Below, in pieces: positions 51,612 to 59,709 of a stretch of DNA of 64,000 bases (position 1 is its first letter; each line of letters begins with the position of its first letter). Source of the DNA: Streptomyces tendae (GTDB lineage: Bacteria > Actinomycetota > Actinomycetes > Streptomycetales > Streptomycetaceae); NCBI RefSeq assembly GCF_008632955.1, contig NZ_CP043959.1:6836069-6900068 (forward strand), written 5' to 3'. The notes beneath the pieces were generated by a model. That model worked only from the letters and a program-made list of their open reading frames with translations. It ran no database searches and was not told the DNA's origin. A program made the position numbers and the translations under genes.

Positions 51612-53311
51612 GTGGCGGAACGGAGCACAGCTGCCGTCGACGTGGCAGACAACAGCGGCGAGCAGTCGCTGACCGCGGAGGCGGACCAGTCCACGGCCGA
51701 CGGGGTGGCCAAGAACCGGGAGCGGGACACGGACAGCGACGAGGCACAGGAGAGCACCGGGACCGAGGGTTCCGCGACGACCTCGCCACCCGAACTGCAC
51801 AGCGGCCACAAACTCGCCAGGCGCTACCGCCTGGAAGAGTGCGTCACCCGCCTGGACGGGTTCAGCAGTTGGCGTGCCGTGGACGAGAAGCTCCGCCGTG
51901 CCGTCGGCGTGCACATCCTGCCCGCGGACCACTCGCGTGCCCGGTCCGTGCTGGCCGCGGCCCGCTCCTCGGCCCTGCTGGGCGACCCGCGTTTCGTCCA
52001 GGTCCTGGACGCCGTCGAGGAGAACGACGTCGTCTACGTCGTGCACGAATGGCTGCCCGACGCCACCGAGCTGACCACCCTGCTCGCCTCCGGACCGCTG
52101 GAGGTGTACGACGCCTACCAGATGGTCAGTCAGGTCTCGAGCGCCATGGCGGCGGCCCACCGCGAGGGCCTCGCCCATCTGCGTCTCAACCCCAACGCCG
52201 TCCTGCGCACGTCGACCGGTCAGTGGCGCATCCGCGGTCTCGCCGTCAACGCCGCCCTGCGCGGCGTCAGCTCGGACACCCCGCAGCGCACGGACACGGA
52301 GTCGGTCGGCGCGCTGCTCTACGCGGCGCTGACGCAGCGCTGGCCGTACGAGAACGACGCCTACGGCATGGCCGGCCTGCCGAAGGACATCGGCCTCATC
52401 CCGCCCGACCAGGTCCGCGCCGGCGTCCACCGCGGCCTCTCCGAACTGGCCATGCGCGCACTCGCCAACGACGGTGCCACCGCCTCCCGTCACGAGTCGC
52501 CGTGCACCACGCCGGAAGAGCTGGTGAAGGCGATCGGCGAGATGCCCCGCATCCGTCCGCCGGAGCCGGCGTTCACCACCCCGCCGGACTATCAGCGCAC
52601 CACGTACCAGCAGGGTGCCTACGGCCGCCCGGCGGCACGCCCCACGTCAGCCAGCCGTCCCCGTCCCCGCCCCCGCCGCTGCAGAGCCGCACGGGCAAGG
52701 CGCTGAAGTGGGCCGTCTCGGCCCTCCTGATCGCCGCCCTGGGTCTGGGTAGTTGGCAGCTCGCGGACGCCCTGCTGGAGCAGGGCGGCAAGTCCGAGGA
52801 CACCAACAAGACCCAGACGACGGACGGGGACGACAAGAACGCCGACAAGCCGGTGCGTGGCAAGCCCATCACCGTCGCGGAGGTGCACGACTTCGACCCC
52901 TTCGGCACGGACGGCTCCGAGTACCCGGAGAACGTGCCCAAGATCATCGATGGTGACCCGAACAGCTACTGGCAGACGAGCTACTACGAGACCTCCGACT
53001 TCGGCCGGCTGAAGCCCGGTGTGGGTGTCATCCTCGACCTCGGCAAGAGCCAGGAGGTCGGCAAGGTCGACGTGACCTTCATCGGCAGCACGTCCGTCGA
53101 GCTCCGTGCCGCACCCGACGACGCCGGGACGCGACCGACCTCCTTCGACTCCTACAGCAAGGTCGCCGAGGGGTCGGGCACCTCCGTCGCCCTCACGCCC
53201 AAGGAGACGGTGAAGACCCGTTACCTGCTGGTCTGGCTGACCGAGCTGCCCACGCAGGCAGACGACGGGAAGTGGCGCGGCCGAATCGCGGACGCCAAGG
53301 TGACCAGCTGA
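51612..53311 (+). pseudogene. Pseudokinase with extracellular sugar-binding-like domain, interrupted by a frameshift
   Basis: Frame 1 (from GTG 51612) encodes a kinase-like domain at about residues 55-310 but lacks the HRD and DFG catalytic residues (HLRLNPNAV and RGLAV at the equivalent places). It should therefore not phosphorylate. From about 52640 the expected continuation is in a different frame (-1): a helix (ALKWAVSALLIAALGLGSW), then an extracytoplasmic discoidin-like domain (FDPFGTDGSEYPENVPKIID... to 53311). In frame 1 translation stops at 52706. The break lies in a C-rich stretch (52626-52690), so sequencing error is quite possible; otherwise the gene is inactivated or uses frameshifting. 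In Mycobacterium the same parts are fused to MviN. Confidence 0.8.
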
Positions 53312-53339
53312 GGCCGGCTGCGTCGAGGGAGGGGATCCG

Positions 53340-54065
53340 ATGGCGGACGGCGCCGCATACGACGGAGTGAGCGATCAGGACCTGCTCACCCGGCACGTCG
53401 ACGGCGACGCCGAAGCCTTCGGTGAGATCGTGCGGCGGCACCGCGACCGGCTGTGGGCCGTCGCCCTCCGGACGCTGGGGGACCGCGAGGAAGCCGCTGA
53501 CGCCGTCCAGGACGCCCTCGTCTCCGCCTACCGAGCCGCCCACACCTTCCGCGGCCAGTCGGCCGTCACGACGTGGCTGCACCGCATCACGGTGAACGCC
53601 TGCCTGGACCGCGCACGCAAGGCCGCCTCACGGAAGACCGCACCGGTCGACGACGCCGAGCGCCTGGAACAGCTGCTGGAGCCGCACGAGTCCGCCTCGG
53701 CTCCAGCGGAGCGCAACGATCTGCACCGCCAGCTCATCGAAGCGATGGGCACCCTTCCGCCCGACCAACGGGCCGCACTCGTCCTGGTCGACATGCAGGG
53801 CTACCCGGTCGCCGAGGCGGCCCGCATCCTCGACGTGCCGACCGGCACCATCAAAAGCCGATGCGCCCGCGGCAGGGCGAGACTCCTGCCCTTGCTCACC
53901 CACCTGCGTCCGGAGGGCGCCAGCGAGGGCAAGCAGAGAGGAGGGTCACGGAACCGGACCAGGGGCGCGTCCGTCCCACCCGCAGCGGGTCCACAACGAC
54001 CGGACCCGCCGGACCCAGGATCGAACGACCCGGCTGCACTGAAGGGCGGAGGTGGGCGAGCGTGA
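53340..54065 (+). CDS. sigM: ECF sigma factor SigM
   Basis: This 241-aa ECF sigma factor has region 2 at about 25-90 (RHRDRLWAVALRTLGDREEAADAVQDALVSAYR) and region 4 at about 125-185 (LPPDQRAALVLVDMQGYPVAEAARILDVPTGTIKSRCARGR), followed by a disordered basic/proline tail. ATG 53340 has GGGAGGGG upstream. The next gene overlaps it by 4 nt (GTGA) and is its likely anti-sigma factor. The gene name follows its Streptomyces position; target genes are not visible here. Confidence 0.93.
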   Translation: MADGAAYDGVSDQDLLTRHVDGDAEAFGEIVRRHRDRLWAVALRTLGDREEAADAVQDALVSAYRAAHTFRGQSAVTTWLHRITVNACLDRARKAASRKTAPVDDAERLEQLLEPHESASAPAERNDLHRQLIEAMGTLPPDQRAALVLVDMQGYPVAEAARILDVPTGTIKSRCARGRARLLPLLTHLRPEGASEGKQRGGSRNRTRGASVPPAAGPQRPDPPDPGSNDPAALKGGGGRA

Positions 54066-54976
54066 CGTCGACGAACGACAAGGCGGAGCACCCGGACGTC
54101 GCGGAGATCTCCGACCTCACCGAAGGGCTGCTCCCCGCGGCTCGCCGGGACGACGTACGCAGGCATCTGGACCAGTGCGCCCTCTGCGCCGACGTCCATG
54201 CCTCTCTCGAAGAGATCAGGGGCCTCCTCGGCACCCTTCCTGGCCCCCCGCGCATGCCGGCCGATGTTGCGGGCCGCATCGACGCGGCGCTGGCGGCCGA
54301 GGCCCTGCTGCAGGCCACGGCGCCCGCGCCCGACAGCGAAGAGCAGACCATGCCCGCAGCTCCGGTCGTGAGCGGCGACGATCAGCGGCATGTTTCACGT
54401 GAAACACCGACGCCTTCCGAGCGGCCCTCGGGCCGCCCCCGCTCGTCGACGACGGGTCCTGGCCGCAAGCCGCGTTTGCGGGGGAGGAACCGGCGGGTCG
54501 CCGTATGGGGGACGGTGTTCGCCGTCGCCGCCCTCGGTTTCGGCTCCGTCGTGCTGTCGTCGATGAACGACAGCGGCAGCTCGCCGGAAGGACAGCGGAC
54601 GACCGCTGCGGACACCTTCTCCGAGGGGAAGCTGGAGAAGCAGGTCGCCGACCTTCTTGCGCGCACCCCGGAGGAGGACGAGGGAGCTCGCTCCCCCCAC
54701 ACCTTCGGACTGGAATCGGATTCCGGTGCCGCCAACCCCCGGGTGCTGACGAAGCCCGCGGTTCCCGCATGCATCCAGGACGGCATCGGCCGCAACAATG
54801 CCGCGCTGGCCACCGAGCAAGGTGTCTACCAGGGCAAGGACGCCCTGCTCGTTGTCCTCCCCGACGCGTCGGACGCCACCCGGGTGACGGCCTACATCGT
54901 CGAAGCAACGTGTGTGCGGAACGCCTCTCCGTCCTCCACCGCGCAGGTGCTGCTGGAGCACTCCTACTCCCGCTGA
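54062..54976 (+). CDS. Zinc-finger anti-sigma factor (membrane-anchored)
   Basis: The 304-aa protein has an N-terminal zinc-binding anti-sigma motif H-x3-C-x2-C (His35, Cys39, Cys42), a flexible region at about 60-145, one helix at about 148-168 and an extracytoplasmic C-terminal domain with two cysteines. It overlaps sigM by 4 nt and so should be translated with it to hold SigM inactive. Codons 111-115 (VSRET) are encoded by a perfect parS site, in the disordered linker. Confidence 0.87.
   Translation: MTSTNDKAEHPDVAEISDLTEGLLPAARRDDVRRHLDQCALCADVHASLEEIRGLLGTLPGPPRMPADVAGRIDAALAAEALLQATAPAPDSEEQTMPAAPVVSGDDQRHVSRETPTPSERPSGRPRSSTTGPGRKPRLRGRNRRVAVWGTVFAVAALGFGSVVLSSMNDSGSSPEGQRTTAADTFSEGKLEKQVADLLARTPEEDEGARSPHTFGLESDSGAANPRVLTKPAVPACIQDGIGRNNAALATEQGVYQGKDALLVVLPDASDATRVTAYIVEATCVRNASPSSTAQVLLEHSYSR
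54392..54405. promoter_or_regulatory. parS: parS site (perfect) inside the anti-sigma gene
   Basis: GTTTCACGTGAAAC, exact match, read as V-S-R-E-T in the anti-sigma protein. Confidence 0.92.
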
Positions 54977-55073
54977 CGGCCGGGCGCGTGAGCCGCGCTC
55001 GGCGTGGTATCCCGTACGGTGTGTGGCCCCGGCCTGCCGCCGGAGCGCCGTCTGCGCGTGCCCGGGCACGGCG

Positions 55074-55099
55074 GGAATGCGGGCCCCTTAGGATCCGTT
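55074..55099 (+). promoter_or_regulatory. SigR-type promoter of trxB
   Basis: GGAAT (55074-55078), 18 bp, then GTT (55097-55099) is an exact match to the Streptomyces SigR consensus GGAAT-N18-GTT. SigR responds to disulfide stress through the anti-sigma RsrA, and trxBA is a classic SigR target. It lies 72 nt upstream of the trxB start. Confidence 0.88.
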
Positions 55100-55170
55100 G
55101 GGTGGGGTGAGAGTTCCGAAAGAAGCTCCCACCGGTCGAACGACGCAGACCAGAGACGAGGAATCTAGCC

Positions 55171-56139
55171 GTGAGCGACGTCCGTAACGTGATCATCATC
55201 GGCTCAGGGCCCGCCGGCTACACGGCGGCGCTCTACACCGCCCGTGCGTCGCTGAAGCCCCTGGTGTTCGAGGGCGCTGTCACCGCCGGCGGTGCGCTGA
55301 TGAACACCACCGACGTGGAGAACTTCCCCGGCTTCCAGGACGGCATCATGGGCCCTGAGCTCATGGACAACATGCGGGCCCAGGCCGAGCGCTTCGGCGC
55401 CGAGCTGGTTCCGGACGACGTCGTCGCCGTCGACCTGACCGGTGAGATCAAGACCGTCACGGACACCGCCGGCACGGTCCACAAGGCGAAGGCCGTCATC
55501 GTGACCACCGGTTCGCAGCACCGCAAGCTCGGGCTGCCGAACGAGGACGCCCTCTCGGGCCGCGGCGTCTCGTGGTGTGCCACCTGTGACGGCTTCTTCT
55601 TCAAGGACCAGGACATCGCCGTCATCGGTGGCGGTGACACCGCCATGGAGGAGGCGACCTTCCTCTCGCGCTTCGCCAAGTCGGTGACGATCGTCCACCG
55701 CCGTGACACCCTGCGCGCCTCCAAGGCCATGCAGGACCGTGCCTTCGCCGACCCGAAGATCTCGTTCGTCTGGGACAGCGAGGTCGCCGAGGTTCTGGGC
55801 GACCAGAAGCTCTCGGGCCTGAAGCTGCGCAACGTCAAGACGGGTGAACTCTCCGACCTGGCGGTGACGGGCCTGTTCATCGCGATCGGCCACGACCCGC
55901 GCACCGAGCTCTTCAAGGGCCAGCTCGAGCTGGACGACGAGGGCTACCTCAAGGTCGACGCACCCTCGACGCGCACCAACGTCACGGGGGTCTTCGGAGC
56001 CGGCGACGTGGTGGACCACACCTACCGCCAGGCGATCACCGCGGCCGGCACCGGCTGCTCGGCCGCCCTTGACGCCGAGCGCTACCTCGCCGCTCTGGCC
56101 GACGAGGAGAAGGCCGAGCCCGAGAAGACCACTGTCTGA
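55171..56139 (+). CDS. trxB: Thioredoxin reductase
   Basis: TrxB uses NADPH and FAD to reduce thioredoxin. The 322-aa product has the FAD motif GSGPAG (residues 11-16), the redox-active CATC (Cys136, Cys139) and the NADPH motif GGGDTA near 153, in the usual order. GTG 55171 has GAGG about 10 nt upstream. It is followed after 38 nt by trxA and preceded by a SigR promoter. Confidence 0.98.
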   Translation: MSDVRNVIIIGSGPAGYTAALYTARASLKPLVFEGAVTAGGALMNTTDVENFPGFQDGIMGPELMDNMRAQAERFGAELVPDDVVAVDLTGEIKTVTDTAGTVHKAKAVIVTTGSQHRKLGLPNEDALSGRGVSWCATCDGFFFKDQDIAVIGGGDTAMEEATFLSRFAKSVTIVHRRDTLRASKAMQDRAFADPKISFVWDSEVAEVLGDQKLSGLKLRNVKTGELSDLAVTGLFIAIGHDPRTELFKGQLELDDEGYLKVDAPSTRTNVTGVFGAGDVVDHTYRQAITAAGTGCSAALDAERYLAALADEEKAEPEKTTV

Positions 56140-56177
56140 CCCACCCGCCCCACGCACCACTAGTTAAGGAGCCCGCT

Positions 56178-56510
56178 GTGGCCGGCACCCTGAAGAACGT
56201 GACCGACGACTCCTTCGAGCAGGACGTCCTCAAGAACGACAAGCCTGTCCTGGTGGACTTCTGGGCCGCCTGGTGCGGTCCGTGCCGTCAGATCGCTCCG
56301 TCCCTCGAAGCCATCGCCGCGGAGTACGGCGACAAGATCGAGGTCGTCAAGCTGAACATCGACGAGAACCCGGGCACGGCCGCCAAGTACGGCGTGATGT
56401 CCATCCCGACCCTGAACGTCTACCAGGGCGGCGAGGTCGCCAAGACCATCGTCGGTGCCAAGCCCAAGGCCGCCATCGTGCGCGACCTCGAGGACTTCAT
56501 CGCCGAGTAG
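56178..56510 (+). CDS. trxA: Thioredoxin
   Basis: This 110-aa thioredoxin has the WCGPC active site (Cys33, Cys36) and the cis-proline IPTL motif. It is reduced by TrxB from the same operon and keeps cytoplasmic proteins reduced. GTG 56178 has AAGGAG 8 nt upstream. A parS site and a large hairpin follow its stop. Confidence 0.98.
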   Translation: MAGTLKNVTDDSFEQDVLKNDKPVLVDFWAAWCGPCRQIAPSLEAIAAEYGDKIEVVKLNIDENPGTAAKYGVMSIPTLNVYQGGEVAKTIVGAKPKAAIVRDLEDFIAE

Positions 56511-56537
56511 TGAGCGACCGCCTCCCCGGCAGCGCAT

Positions 56538-56551
56538 GTTTCACGTGAAAC
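56538..56551. promoter_or_regulatory. parS: parS site (perfect), overlapping a terminator
   Basis: GTTTCACGTGAAAC, exact match. Its last two bases are also the first two of the terminator stem 56550-56589. Confidence 0.93.
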
Positions 56552-56589
56552 ACGAATGGGCCGACCCGACCGGGTCGGCCCATTCGTGT
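56550..56589. terminator. Bidirectional terminator between trxA and the GNAT gene
   Basis: A perfect 18-bp stem (56550-56567 with 56572-56589) on a GACC loop, between convergent genes; it ends 8 nt before the GNAT stop. Confidence 0.9.
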
Positions 56590-56597
56590 GAATGGTG

Positions 56598-57215
56598 TCA
56601 GAGGGGCCGCAGGGCCGGTTCCTTCTGCACGGCTCCGAGCAACCGGTCGAGCGCCATCTCGACGTCTTCCTTCCAGGAGAGCGTCGACCTCAGCTCCAGT
56701 CGCAGCCGCGGGTAGGTCGGGTGCTGGCGGACCGTCTTGAAGCCGACTGCCAGCAGATGGTCCGCAGGCAGCACACAGGAGGGCTCCGTCCACCGCGCGT
56801 CGGCGAACGCCTCGATCGCCTTGAAGTCCCGGCGCAGCAGATCCTTCGCCACCGTCTGCACCATCACCCTGCCGAGTCCCTGCCCCTGGTACTCCGGCAG
56901 GATGAACGCGGTCATCAGCTGCACCGCGTCGGGTGACACCGGGCTGGTGGGGAACGCGGTGGAGCGCGGAACATAGGCCGGGGGCGCGTAGAGGACGTAG
57001 CCCACGGGGACGTCGTCGACGTAGACGACCCGTCCGCAGGAGCCCCAGTCGAGAAGGACCGCCGAGATCCAGGACTCCTTCTCCAAGGTGGACGTTCCCG
57101 CCTTTACCGCTGCCTCGCCGCTGACGGGGTCGAGCTCCCAGAAGACGCACGAGCGACAGCGCTGGGGGAGGTCGGGAAGGTTGTCCAGCGTGAGCGGTAC
57201 GAGCCGACGGCCCAT
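56598..57215 (-). CDS. GNAT-family acetyltransferase
   Basis: The 205-aa protein is a GNAT enzyme with the acetyl-CoA loop in FILPEYQGQGLGRVMVQ and an N-terminal cysteine-containing stretch (LPQRCRSCVFWELDP) seen in a Streptomyces subfamily. The substrate is unknown. ATG 57215 has GAGGAACAGG upstream; the longer frame to 57491 is not supported. It lies beside parB and is read in the same direction as parB, beyond a terminator. Confidence 0.88.
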   Translation of the reverse strand: MGRRLVPLTLDNLPDLPQRCRSCVFWELDPVSGEAAVKAGTSTLEKESWISAVLLDWGSCGRVVYVDDVPVGYVLYAPPAYVPRSTAFPTSPVSPDAVQLMTAFILPEYQGQGLGRVMVQTVAKDLLRRDFKAIEAFADARWTEPSCVLPADHLLAVGFKTVRQHPTYPRLRLELRSTLSWKEDVEMALDRLLGAVQKEPALRPL

Positions 57216-57361
57216 GAAGCCTGTTCCTCGCTTCCTTCGCCCGCTGCCATACGGGCGGCTGTCAGAGCACTCCGTTCTCTGAGCAGGCTGCCGATGAAGC
57301 CGCTGACGACGCCCACCCCCAACCCCGCGCTCATGAGTCCGGTGCGGCTCGTCATTCGCAT
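57104..57361 (-). CDS. Possible small membrane protein overlapping the GNAT start
   Basis: An 85-codon frame from ATG 57361 (MRMTSRTGLMSAGLGVGVVSGFIGSLLRE) has a hydrophobic stretch at about 9-27 and GC-rich third positions over its first 28 codons, unlike its second half, which overlaps the GNAT gene in another frame. AGGGG lies just upstream. If real, only the first third may be under selection. I do not recognise a family. Confidence 0.35.
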   Translation of the reverse strand: MRMTSRTGLMSAGLGVGVVSGFIGSLLRERSALTAARMAAGEGSEEQASWAVGSYRSRWTTFPTSPSAVARASSGSSTPSAARQR

Positions 57362-57460
57362 GGCCCCTGCCTAGCTTCCAGAGGTGTTGCCGGGTGGATG
57401 CGCCCTGTCCAGTCGCATCGTATCCACGAAGCAGTTCCCCCGATACCGACAAAAGGCAAA

Positions 57461-57500
57461 GGGCGGACCGTGTTCCGGCACGACCGGACACGACCCGCCC
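57461..57500 (-). terminator. Terminator of parB
   Basis: An imperfect hairpin with outer GGGCGG/CCGCCC and inner GTGT-CCGG/CCGG-ACAC arms lies 33 nt past the parB stop. Confidence 0.65.
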
Positions 57501-57532
57501 TAACCGGCCATGAGACCGGGACGAGCGACTCC

Positions 57533-58636
57533 TCAGGCGTCGATCTCCTCGGCGTCGTCCTCGTCCCCGAGACTGTTCTGCAGCACCGGGCCCTCCCCGG
57601 GAGCGAGGGTGCCGAGGATGCGCTCCAGGTCTTCCATCGAGGCGAACTCGACGGTGATCTTGCCCTTCTTCTGCCCCAGGTCGACCTTCACCCGCGTCTC
57701 GAAGCGGTCCGAGAGACGCGTCGCCAGTTCGGACAGGGCCGGCGACACGCGCGCGCCCGCACGCGGTCCCTTGGCCCGTTGAGCCTTCTGAGGCCGGGAG
57801 CCCATGAGAGTCACGATCTCCTCGACGGCCCGCACGGAGAGGCCCTCGGCCACAATGCGGTGGGCGAGACGGTCCTGCTCCTCGGAGTCCTCGACGGACA
57901 GCAACGCGCGGGCGTGTCCGGCGGACAGCACGCCTGCGGCCACCCGGCGCTGAACGGTCGGCGAGAGCTTCAGCAGACGCAGGGTGTTGGACACCTGTGG
58001 ACGGGACCGGCCGATGCGGTCGGCCAGCTGATCATGCGTGCAGTTGAAGTCCTTCAGGAGCTGGTCGTAGGCGGCAGCCTCTTCCAGCGGGTTCAGCTGG
58101 GCGCGGTGCAGGTTCTCCAGCAGGGCGTCGAGGAGGAGCTTCTCATCGTCCGTGGCTCGCACGATCGCCGGGATGGCGTCCAGGCCGGCCTCGCGGCAGG
58201 CACGCCATCGCCGCTCGCCCATGATCAGCTCGTAGCGACCGCCGCCCACCTGCCGCACGACCACGGGCTGGAGGAGGCCCACCTCCTGGATGGAGGTGAT
58301 GAGCTCGGCCAGGGCGTCCTCGTCGAACACCTCACGGGGCTGCCGGGGGTTGGGCGTGATGGCGTCGAGGGGGATCTCGGCGAAGTGAGCGCCCACCGGC
58401 GGAGCCGGCGCGGCAGCAGGGGTCGCCGCGGTCGTGTCCTCGGTTTCACGTGAAACAGACGTCAGTGCGGCCACCTTCGCGGCCGCCACCCCACGCTCGT
58501 TCGGCAGGATGGGAACGGCTGTGGGTGACAGGGAAGCCGTCCCGCCCATTGCGGCCGGTGGCACCGTCTTCTCTACCGGGGCAGCGGGGATCAGTGCTCC
58601 GAGACCACGACCCAGCCCCCTCCGTCGCTCACTCAC
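57533..58636 (-). CDS. parB: Chromosome-partitioning protein ParB
   Basis: ParB binds parS and spreads as a CTP-dependent clamp to form the segregation complex. The 367-aa product starts MSERRRGLGRGLGALIP, has the ParB/sulfiredoxin-like CTPase domain with GERRWRA in the middle, and a helix-turn-helix (LADRIGRSRPQVSNTLRLLKLS) that reads parS. GTG 58636 overlaps the parA stop by 4 nt (GTGA), so the two are co-translated. Codons 61-65 (VSRET) are encoded by a perfect parS site, so the gene carries its own binding site. Confidence 0.98.
   Translation of the reverse strand: MSERRRGLGRGLGALIPAAPVEKTVPPAAMGGTASLSPTAVPILPNERGVAAAKVAALTSVSRETEDTTAATPAAAPAPPVGAHFAEIPLDAITPNPRQPREVFDEDALAELITSIQEVGLLQPVVVRQVGGGRYELIMGERRWRACREAGLDAIPAIVRATDDEKLLLDALLENLHRAQLNPLEEAAAYDQLLKDFNCTHDQLADRIGRSRPQVSNTLRLLKLSPTVQRRVAAGVLSAGHARALLSVEDSEEQDRLAHRIVAEGLSVRAVEEIVTLMGSRPQKAQRAKGPRAGARVSPALSELATRLSDRFETRVKVDLGQKKGKITVEFASMEDLERILGTLAPGEGPVLQNSLGDEDDAEEIDA
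58443..58456. promoter_or_regulatory. parS: parS site (perfect) inside parB
   Basis: GTTTCACGTGAAAC, exact match, read as V-S-R-E-T (residues 61-65) in ParB. Confidence 0.94.
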
Positions 58637-59709
58637 TGCACGCCCTCCACCATGTTCGGATCAGTCTGCTGTGCGCCGATGTGCGCCTGCGATGCGTCAT
58701 AGCTGACGCCGACGCCCCTGAGCGCGATCTCACGCGCCGCCTCGAAGTACGAGAGAGCACCGCTCGATCCAGGATCGTAAGTCAGCACCGTCTGGCCGTA
58801 GCTCGGCGCCTCGGAGATACGGACGGAGCGGGGGATGCTGGTCCGCAGGACTTCGTCGCCGAAGTGGGTGCGTACCTCCTCCGCGACCTGGGAGGCGAGC
58901 CGCGTCCGGCCGTCGTACATGGTGAGCAGGATGGTCGAGACGTGCAGGGTGGGGTTCAGGTGCCCCCGGACCAGGTCGACGTTGCGCAGCAGCTGCCCGA
59001 GCCCTTCCAACGCGTAGTACTCGCACTGGATCGGGATCAGCACCTCCTGGCCCGCCACGAGGGCGTTGACCGTGAGCAGGCCGAGCGACGGCGGGCAGTC
59101 GATGAGGATGTAGTCCAGCGGCTGCTCATAGGCCTGGATCGCCCGCTGCAGTCGGCTCTCACGCGCCACCAGTGACACCAGCTCGATCTCCGCACCGGCG
59201 AGATCAATGGTGGCGGGGGCACAGAAGAGTCCCTCGACGTCCGGCACGGGCTGGACGACCTGCGCCAGCGGCTTGCTCTCCACCAGCACGTCGTAGATGG
59301 AGGGCACCTCGGCGTGGTGGTCGATGCCCAGGGCGGTGGACGCGTTGCCCTGAGGGTCGAGGTCGATCACCAGGACACGGGATCCGTGCAGTGCGAGCGA
59401 GGCCGCGAGATTGACGGTGGTCGTCGTCTTGCCGACGCCGCCCTTCTGGTTGGCGACCACGATGACACGGGTCTGCTCAGGCCGCGGAAGCCCCTCACCG
59501 GCACGGCCCAGAGCCTCAACCGCCAGTTGGGCAGCACGACCGATGGGAGTGTCGTCCATCGGAGGCGGTGTTTCACGTGAAACATCCGCCCCCATCGATT
59601 CGGTACGGGGACCGGGGACCGGGTCGGTCATCGGTCCCGCGATGTTGGCGTCGGACCGCAAGGATTCACTCTCCTCGACTTCAGGCTCGCAATGAACAGA
59701 GCCTCCCAT
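58633..59709 (-). CDS. parA: Chromosome-partitioning ATPase ParA
   Basis: ParA is the Walker-type ATPase that organises and moves ParB complexes, in Streptomyces especially during sporulation septation. The 358-aa product (ATG 59709, MGGSVHCEPEVEESE) has the deviant Walker motif KGGVGKT at 89-95, DLDPQGNAS and IDCPPSLGLLT. The first 80 residues are a disordered, parS-encoding region (VSRET at 43-47). The frame stays open further upstream to a parS site at 59904 with GTG codons, so a longer N-terminus cannot be excluded. ATG 59631 is another candidate start. Confidence 0.95.
   Translation of the reverse strand: MGGSVHCEPEVEESESLRSDANIAGPMTDPVPGPRTESMGADVSRETPPPMDDTPIGRAAQLAVEALGRAGEGLPRPEQTRVIVVANQKGGVGKTTTTVNLAASLALHGSRVLVIDLDPQGNASTALGIDHHAEVPSIYDVLVESKPLAQVVQPVPDVEGLFCAPATIDLAGAEIELVSLVARESRLQRAIQAYEQPLDYILIDCPPSLGLLTVNALVAGQEVLIPIQCEYYALEGLGQLLRNVDLVRGHLNPTLHVSTILLTMYDGRTRLASQVAEEVRTHFGDEVLRTSIPRSVRISEAPSYGQTVLTYDPGSSGALSYFEAAREIALRGVGVSYDASQAHIGAQQTDPNMVEGVQ
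59570..59583. promoter_or_regulatory. parS: parS site (perfect) inside parA
   Basis: GTTTCACGTGAAAC, exact match, read as V-S-R-E-T (residues 43-47) in the disordered ParA N-terminus. Confidence 0.93.

Noticed and set aside
49242..52493. Minus-strand open frame of over 1000 codons opposite murJ and the pseudokinase
   Set aside because: It is antisense to genes with clear family motifs and has a His/Gln/Gly-rich composition typical of GC-rich shadow frames.
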